A stretch of 55,952 bases of DNA from Candidatus Omnitrophota bacterium (GTDB lineage: Bacteria > Omnitrophota > Gorgyraeia > Aquiviventales > Aquiviventaceae). The notes under the pieces are model-generated. The model made no database searches and had not been told where the DNA came from. It saw nothing but the letters and a program-made list of their open reading frames with translations. Shown one piece after another: positions 50,187 through 55,952 of this stretch (positions are counted from its first letter, which is position 1; each line of letters begins with the position of its first letter). The stretch covers positions 1-55,952 of the forward strand of contig JAHFGV010000015.1 of NCBI GenBank assembly GCA_023247255.1. The letters are read 5' to 3'. The position numbers and the translations under genes were made by a program.

Positions 50187-50794
50187 TCCCCTGGAGAAAA
50201 GAACTCATGCTCCTGCACGATCTCCTCACGGAAGTACAAGGCCAAGACCGCGACAAATACCCAGATGACCGTCTTCCACTCTCTACTTGCTACAATTCCT
50301 TGCCAGCTCCACTGACCTTGGCGGTTGGGGTAACGTTGCCAACCCCTTGGTAGCCAGCGAGGGACGACCGCCTGATAAATGAGGTAGGGCGTGCCTATCT
50401 CATCGCTCAGCAGGGTTTCCTCCTGGGCCATTTTCCGTTGGTATACGATGAGGAAAAATCCCAGCGCGGCCACACTCACCCAGAGGTTGCCAGCGATGAA
50501 GCAAAAGCCAGCCCCGATGAGGAACGTCCCTAGGTAGAGCGGATGTCGGACGAAGGCGTACGGGCCTGCGGTGATCAGTCGGCCGATCTTCGGAGCACCA
50601 CGCGACTTTTGTGTCGAGTTGACTTTGACGTGGCCGACGTAACCGTCCGCCCAGAAGCGCAGCAGCACACCGAGTAACGCAAGCCCAACGCCCAACTGCA
50701 ACTGCCGTTCGGTTGTATGGGCAACGAGCGTCAACCAGACAAGCAAAGGATAAACGAATAGGAAACGGCTCTTACGAGTAAAGACTCTTCGCAT
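50072..50794 (-). CDS. Isoprenylcysteine/phospholipid methyltransferase-like membrane protein
   Basis: GPYAFVRHPLYLGTFLIGAGF; QEETLLSDEIGTPYLIYQ. Confidence 0.82.
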   Translation of the reverse strand: MRRVFTRKSRFLFVYPLLVWLTLVAHTTERQLQLGVGLALLGVLLRFWADGYVGHVKVNSTQKSRGAPKIGRLITAGPYAFVRHPLYLGTFLIGAGFCFIAGNLWVSVAALGFFLIVYQRKMAQEETLLSDEIGTPYLIYQAVVPRWLPRGWQRYPNRQGQWSWQGIVASREWKTVIWVFVAVLALYFREEIVQEHEFFSPGEWLKHAILLIMGIVFILMDGAIELISRRKNALKPHTIG

Positions 50795-51009
50795 GGACGT
50801 TGTGGAGCCCTACAGGATGAGCCAGTGGCACCGAGAACTCCGCCCCGATGGGGACAACATCCTGCCCCCCATCGACTGCTAACTGCCCTGTGGCCCAATG
50901 ACGGGATCGTAGAAATTCCGGCTCAATTTTGTTGGATACTATTTTAATTGTTTTTCAAGTTGATTGCCACTCGTTCGCATTCATGGTCCTGCGTGGTATA
51001 CTGGGAAAA

Positions 51010-51849
51010 ATGGCACGTATCTGTCGGATGTTACTTTGTCTGTGGGCAATGACCCTTCCCTTTCAGGCATTTGCTCAGAGTGAAGATGTCTTGTCTCTGC
51101 TTCAGTCAGGATGGCAGGCTTATGAACGCAAAGACCTGCGCCAAGCCATCCAAGATTACCAACAAGTTTTAAACCGGGTGCCTCAAGACGCCCGCTTATG
51201 GTACGACCTGGGGTGTTTATACACACTGAATCATGATTTAGCCAACGCCCAACAGAGTTGGAACCAAGCATTGGCTCTTAATCCGCGCTCGGCCCAGGTC
51301 CATGACGCCTTGGGACAGTTGCTCGAGCAGCAGGCGGATGGGTCGGGTGCCCAGATCCATTATGCCACCGCCACGGAACTTGAGCCCGGTAATGCCGCTT
51401 ATCTCTGGCACCGGATCCGGAATCGCTTATACCTGAAAAAATTCTCAGAAGCCCGCAGCGATCTTCAGCGCCTGCTGATGCTCGATCCTAACCATGTCGA
51501 GGGGCATTATGCCCTGGGGGTTTTGACGCTCCAGAATAACGCTCCGGATTTGGCTATATTGGAATTTCGAAAGACGATTGATCTGGCCCCGAATCATGTG
51601 CTGGCTCTAAACGGTCTTGGGCTGGCTTACATCCGGATCAGGGAATTCGAGCAGGCGGCCGAAGTTCTCCAGAAAGCCGACAGGTTAGATCCGTGGAACG
51701 CTCGGACAGAAAGCAATCTGGGAATCTTGGCTGCTTCCCAACAGCAATGGGAGAAAGCTCGTCAAGCCTGGGAACAGGCATTGAAAGAGAGTCCTCAGTT
51801 TGAACCCGCCAGTAGAAACCTGAAAATCCTTGATGGCTTAATGAAATGA
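51010..51849 (+). CDS. Secreted TPR-repeat protein
   Basis: Signal peptide MARICRMLLCLWAMTLPFQAFAQ then repeated TPR motifs. Confidence 0.88.
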   Translation: MARICRMLLCLWAMTLPFQAFAQSEDVLSLLQSGWQAYERKDLRQAIQDYQQVLNRVPQDARLWYDLGCLYTLNHDLANAQQSWNQALALNPRSAQVHDALGQLLEQQADGSGAQIHYATATELEPGNAAYLWHRIRNRLYLKKFSEARSDLQRLLMLDPNHVEGHYALGVLTLQNNAPDLAILEFRKTIDLAPNHVLALNGLGLAYIRIREFEQAAEVLQKADRLDPWNARTESNLGILAASQQQWEKARQAWEQALKESPQFEPASRNLKILDGLMK

Positions 51850-51856
51850 AGCGTCC

Positions 51857-53182
51857 ATGAAGAGACGTCGAACGCCCGCAGTTCCACCGGTAAAACCCCT
51901 GGTATCTGCAATCCCCCGATGGAGGAAAGATCCTATCCACCTACCGGTTTGTGCGCAACTACAGGGTCGAAAGATACAAGCCTTCACGCTGCTTGAATTG
52001 TTGATCGCCATCCTGATCATAGTCATTCTCGCGAGTATTGCCCTGCCGCTTTACTTCCGATCAGTTGAACACGCACGCTCAACCGAAGCCCTGAGTAACC
52101 TGTCGGCCATTCGTAGCGCGCAAACCCTCTACCGTGCTCAGTATGGAGAATTCGTCGAGGCGCTCGATCTACCCGCCATTAACACGAATCTTAATCTGGA
52201 GCTGACGGCGCGACATTACGACTACCAGATCCCCGAAGCCGATCAAGACTCTTTTCTGATCGTCGCCTCTAGTCCCCGTCTGACGCTGACGATGGACAAT
52301 ACAGGCAAGATCACTTATCAGTGGCCTGGGGGTGGCAGCGGAAGCAGCTCAGGAAGCACGGGAGCCTCAAGCGGTGGTGGAGGAAGTGGGGGTGGAAGTT
52401 CCGGAAGCGGTGGAGCTGGCTCAGGCGGGGGTGGAGGATCCTTTGGGGGAGGTGGGGCAGGCACAGCAGGAGGTGGAAGTTCCGGTGGTGGCAGTGGCAC
52501 AGGCGGGGGCTCTGGTGGAGGAAGCGGAGGAACCGACAGTGGCGATAGTTTTCCCACTCTTGCCAGCGGCAGTACAGGAACCAGTCGTGGAACGTTTCCC
52601 ACTCAGTTTCCATCGGCGACTGAACCGAATATTCCCGACGGCCCCTATGCTCAGCAGATACGCGATGCGTTCAACCTGCTTAAAAATGACGGGACTCTCG
52701 CCCAGGAGCTCGCTCAGCTTTTGATCCTCCACCAATCCAAACTGACATTCTCTTCCCTTGATGAAGGCACCCTAGGAACCATCGGCCCTTCCAGCAGTTG
52801 GTGGGATGCGACCATCGCTGGATCGCAAGTTCTTTTAGACGACTCGATGGCCTCAGAGGCATGGCCAGTGGTGGAAATCGCCGCAGTGTTGGCTCATGAA
52901 GCATACCACATCACACAGGTCTACAATGATCTGTTCATCGGATTTCCTCCTACCGTGCTATGGCTGGAGGATGTCGAGGGGCCAGCGTATATTAGAGAAA
53001 CCAAAGTCTGGGATAGTCTGCGACGGGATTCCTCAGGCACCATTGTCACTTTCGCCACTCATAATGACTGGGACTTTCGAGCAGATTCGTTTATTCGGTC
53101 GGATGGCACTGTGGATGAAGCGCAACACAATGCCTACATCACTTTCTCGCGAGGAATCACTCCCAATACTTCATTCTTTTAA
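51857..53182 (+). CDS. Type IV pilin-like N-terminus, Gly/Ser-rich linker, HExxH zincin-like domain
   Basis: QAFTLLELLIAILIIVILASIALPLYFRS; about 75-residue GGGSGGGSSGSGG linker; AAVLAHEAYHITQ ... WLEDVEGPAYIRE. Confidence 0.8.
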   Translation: MKRRRTPAVPPVKPLVSAIPRWRKDPIHLPVCAQLQGRKIQAFTLLELLIAILIIVILASIALPLYFRSVEHARSTEALSNLSAIRSAQTLYRAQYGEFVEALDLPAINTNLNLELTARHYDYQIPEADQDSFLIVASSPRLTLTMDNTGKITYQWPGGGSGSSSGSTGASSGGGGSGGGSSGSGGAGSGGGGGSFGGGGAGTAGGGSSGGGSGTGGGSGGGSGGTDSGDSFPTLASGSTGTSRGTFPTQFPSATEPNIPDGPYAQQIRDAFNLLKNDGTLAQELAQLLILHQSKLTFSSLDEGTLGTIGPSSSWWDATIAGSQVLLDDSMASEAWPVVEIAAVLAHEAYHITQVYNDLFIGFPPTVLWLEDVEGPAYIRETKVWDSLRRDSSGTIVTFATHNDWDFRADSFIRSDGTVDEAQHNAYITFSRGITPNTSFF

Positions 53183-53189
53183 CACGAAA

Positions 53190-53882
53190 ATGAAACGACT
53201 TCCGTGGGTGGTAATTCTACTGGGTTGTTGGATCAGTCTTGTGTGCGACTCAACGATTGGAGTCAGTGCGATGGCTAAAGAACCCAGCCCTTCTGATCCG
53301 GCAGCTTCTATTCCTCTGGCACCGGATCGACCACGTCCGGATCGGACTCCTCACGTGGAAGGTATCGGTCCTTTCGTGCCTTATGTACCTAAGAGCTTGA
53401 AACTTGCTTGTACCTTTGAGGTCCCCGACAACTGGCTGGCTACGGAACAGCAGGGCCGAGGCGAGCGGTATCAACAAATCATCTTGGTCGGTCCGCGCAA
53501 TGCGCAGGACACCTATCATGCGGGCCTAACGGTAAGAATCACACCCGTTGGAGCCGGTGGGGGATCCTATGCGACTTTGGAAGATCTCATCGATTGGCGA
53601 CGTAAACAGTATGCTCAGACCGCCGGATTCAGTGAATTGTCGTTTCGTGAAGTATCCGTGGTGGGACCACCCGCAAAGGAACTCAAATGGATATTTCAAG
53701 TAACCCTGCCCTCTGCTGTTGGGCCGCAAACGGTGCTTTTAAAAAACCAACTCGTCTTGTTCGCCCATCAGGAGCAGTTGTACGAGCTAAGTTTTGGAGC
53801 GGACGCCGTGGAGTTTGAGCGTTATGCGCCTGCCTTTGAACACCTCTTGCAGAGTTTCCAGCTCGTGCCTTCGCCACAGTAA
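53190..53882 (+). CDS. Secreted protein of unknown function (PsbP/DcrB-like fold guess)
   Basis: Signal peptide MKRLPWVVILLGCWISLVC; CTFEVPDNWLATEQQGRGERYQQIILVG ... ELSFGADAVEFERYAPAFEHLLQSFQ. Confidence 0.65.
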   Translation: MKRLPWVVILLGCWISLVCDSTIGVSAMAKEPSPSDPAASIPLAPDRPRPDRTPHVEGIGPFVPYVPKSLKLACTFEVPDNWLATEQQGRGERYQQIILVGPRNAQDTYHAGLTVRITPVGAGGGSYATLEDLIDWRRKQYAQTAGFSELSFREVSVVGPPAKELKWIFQVTLPSAVGPQTVLLKNQLVLFAHQEQLYELSFGADAVEFERYAPAFEHLLQSFQLVPSPQ

Positions 53883-53939
53883 CGGTGTTTCGTAAGAAGA
53901 AATGATCCCTATGGGCGGTGAGCAATAGGGCAACGCAGC

Positions 53940-54539
53940 TCACGCAGGATTCTGAAACGCATGCGTAGCCATTAATTTGGCTAGGTAGTCAACCTCGATA
54001 TTGATCCGATTGCCTACCCGACGCTCCGCCAAAGTGGTTCGCCGAAGGGTTTCGGGAATCAAATGAACGGCGAACGTCGAGCGGCTTTGCTTTTCACCGA
54101 CGGTCAAGCTTACCCCATCAATCGTCACCGAACCTCTGGAAACCATAAACCTCATCAGCGACGGAGAGGTACGAATGACCAATACCGTCTCCCCGGAAAG
54201 ATCGCGCCGGCTGATCACAGTGCCGATGCCATCCACGTGACCCAAGACGAAATGACCGCTGAGCCGATCGGAAAGAGAAAGACTGGGCTCCAAATTCACA
54301 CGATCGGCCACCCGCAGACGATCCAGATTCGTTAGATACTCCGTCTTTGGGATGACCTCAAACGTCATCCTTCCCCGCTGCCTTAAGACAACACTCAGGC
54401 ATACCCCGTTGACGGCAACGCTCTCCAGTACCTGAACACTAGATGCAGTCTTGGGAGCCTGAACCGTCAGGCGGATGAGCCCCCGGATGCGCTCAACGCG
54501 CACGACCACTCCTATCTCTTGAACGATCCCGGTAAACAT
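53940..54539 (-). CDS. ribE: Riboflavin synthase, alpha subunit
   Basis: MFTGIVQEIGVV, VNGVCLSV, GHFVLGHVDGIGTV, TIDGVSLTV. Confidence 0.95.
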   Translation of the reverse strand: MFTGIVQEIGVVVRVERIRGLIRLTVQAPKTASSVQVLESVAVNGVCLSVVLRQRGRMTFEVIPKTEYLTNLDRLRVADRVNLEPSLSLSDRLSGHFVLGHVDGIGTVISRRDLSGETVLVIRTSPSLMRFMVSRGSVTIDGVSLTVGEKQSRSTFAVHLIPETLRRTTLAERRVGNRINIEVDYLAKLMATHAFQNPA

Positions 54540-54560
54540 GATGAGTACCTAGTACACTGA

Positions 54561-55718
54561 TCACTGGTCACTTCTTTTCGGGTACACGACTTTTCCTTCG
54601 ACGCAGAAATCCGGCCCAAGCCGTCGGATATTAACGTCCTCCAACCGAATGGCCTGAGTCAGACGGGAAATCCCTCTGCCGCCAATCGAACCCGGGGTGT
54701 CCCGTCCGCCGATCAGGATGGGAGCAACACACAAGATCGCCCGATCCACAAGACGCGCTTCAAAAGCACTGGCCAAGACTTCCCCGCCTCCTTCGATGAG
54801 AACCGATTGCAGACCCCGTCGCACAAGCGCACGACACAAAGCGCGTAACGGTACGCGCCCGTGACGCGCGGGAAGCACAAGAACCTCGATCCCCCGGCGT
54901 TTCCAGGCTCGTTTCTTTTCCGACGCAGATACCGTGGTGGCAACCAATGATGCCGCGGCAGAACGTGCAGAAAAGCACCGGGCCGTCGGCGAAAGGTGCA
55001 GATGACTATCGACGACCACTTTAACCGGACGGTCAGAACGCGCACCTGAAATGCGTGCGCTCAACAGAGGATTGTCCCGTTGCACCGTCTTGCATCCCAC
55101 CAGGATGGCATCCACTTGAGCGCGCAAACGGTGTCCGAATCGACGCGCCTGCGGGTGAGTAATCCACCGTGATTGACCGGTGCGTGTGGCGATTCTGCCG
55201 TCGAGACTCTGGCCGATTTTGGCGATGACCCACGGTAGACCGGTCCGCATCGCCTTGAAGAAAGGCGCGTTGAGGATACTGGCCTGTTGCTCCAATATCC
55301 CCGTGGTCACGCGGATACCTGCCTGACGCAGCCGTTTCAGGCCACGACCGTTGGTAATCGGGTTCGGATCCCGGCTGGCAACGACGACATGAGAAATCCC
55401 GGAAGCGATGATCGCATCACAACAAGGGAGTGTGCGGCCGTAGTGATTGCATGGCTCAAGCGTGACGTAGAGCGTCGCATGACGTGCGGCAGTTCCTGCA
55501 CGGTGAAGGGCTTCGATTTCCGCATGCGGTAAACCGGCTCGACGATGATAACCCTGCCCGATCACGCGATTGACCTTGACAACGACTGCACCCACCATGG
55601 GATTGGGCGAGGTTTGACCGGCGGCCCTGCGTGCTAACTGTAGGGCTAACTGCATCCAACGCTCATGGGTGCTGGTCATAGGCAATCGGGCGTTTAAGTT
55701 CTCACTGGGCTCTTGCAA
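54561..55718 (-). CDS. ribD: Riboflavin deaminase/reductase
   Basis: HAEIEALHRAG, YVTLEPCNHYGRTLPCCDAI, KIGQSLDGRIATRTGQSRWIT, IEGGGEVLASAF. Confidence 0.95.
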   Translation of the reverse strand: MQEPSENLNARLPMTSTHERWMQLALQLARRAAGQTSPNPMVGAVVVKVNRVIGQGYHRRAGLPHAEIEALHRAGTAARHATLYVTLEPCNHYGRTLPCCDAIIASGISHVVVASRDPNPITNGRGLKRLRQAGIRVTTGILEQQASILNAPFFKAMRTGLPWVIAKIGQSLDGRIATRTGQSRWITHPQARRFGHRLRAQVDAILVGCKTVQRDNPLLSARISGARSDRPVKVVVDSHLHLSPTARCFSARSAAASLVATTVSASEKKRAWKRRGIEVLVLPARHGRVPLRALCRALVRRGLQSVLIEGGGEVLASAFEARLVDRAILCVAPILIGGRDTPGSIGGRGISRLTQAIRLEDVNIRRLGPDFCVEGKVVYPKRSDQ

Positions 55719-55759
55719 AAACAGCCAACGCGTTTACTTAAGTATTGTGTCATGTTTCT
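55705..55759 (-). repeat. CATGA-rich MITE copy 6, truncated by IS30
   Basis: CTGGGCTCTTGCAAAAACAGCCAACGCGTTTACTTAAGTATTGTGTCATGTTTC, then IS sequence. Confidence 0.75.
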
Positions 55760-55767
55760 AAGATCCT

Positions 55768-55952
55768 TGAGTTCAAGTTTCTAGCGCAACACGAGTATCC
55801 TGGTGCAAGCCAGGAGAAAGGAGTTGCGCTAGATGAGCAGCTACACTCGTTTGACGCTCGCGGAGCGCGAGGAGATCAGTCGGAAGCTCGCCGCGGAAGC
55901 GAGTCTGCATGCGATCGCGCGGCGACTCGAGCGGAGTCCCAGCACGATCTCG
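55768..55952 (+). mobile_element. IS30-family insertion sequence (left end; continues past window)
   Basis: TIR TGAGTTCAAGTTTCTAGCGCAAC followed by transposase start. Confidence 0.88.
55833..55952 (+). CDS. IS30-family transposase (partial)
   Basis: MSSYTRLTLAEREEISRKLAAEASLHAIARRLERSPSTIS. Confidence 0.9.
   Translation, partial: MSSYTRLTLAEREEISRKLAAEASLHAIARRLERSPSTIS

Noticed and set aside
52318-52724. ORFs 52318-52602 (-), 52321-52548 (+), 52332-52724 (+)
   Set aside because: Low-complexity shadow frames of the Gly/Ser linker in the pilin-zincin gene (antisense is Pro-rich).
53900-55730. FMN riboswitch upstream of ribD/ribE
   Set aside because: No RFN-element consensus (AGGG...GGGTGAAATTCCC...ACCGGCGGT) found near either gene.

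Overview
This is a bacterial chromosomal window of about 56 kb. Gene content (H+-PPase, livFGHMK, ligA, ribF-truB-rbfA, TonB/ExbBD) would fit a Nitrospirota/NC10-like organism, but taxonomy is inference only. Roughly 0-36 kb and 50-55.7 kb are mostly housekeeping and transport genes, riddled with small palindromic or MITE-like repeats. The accessory core is about 36.5-50 kb. It holds one intact tRNA-Pro(CGG), four partial tRNA-Pro fragments broken at or near the anticodon loop, three copies of a paired GTTAGAC-N4-GTTAGAC motif that resembles integrase arm sites, and HEPN, HEPN/MNT, zinc-ribbon and RelE/HTH modules, several of them damaged. It also has IS982, ISNCY and IS30 remnants and a minor-pilin operon. 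Strongest leads: (1) the tRNA-Pro-anchored serial insertion locus; (2) a GEMM-I (c-di-GMP type) riboswitch-like leader upstream of the minor-pilin operon, with a tandemly duplicated 3' aptamer strand feeding an intrinsic terminator; (3) a type IV pilin N-terminus joined by a long Gly/Ser linker to an HExxH zincin-like domain; (4) a MITE family with TIR CTGRGSTTTTGCAAAA and 6-bp target duplications; (5) a 24-bp inverted repeat spanning exactly the gap between the polyA-polymerase-like and Xer recombinase genes. All family calls are from reading translations by eye; no database search was run.
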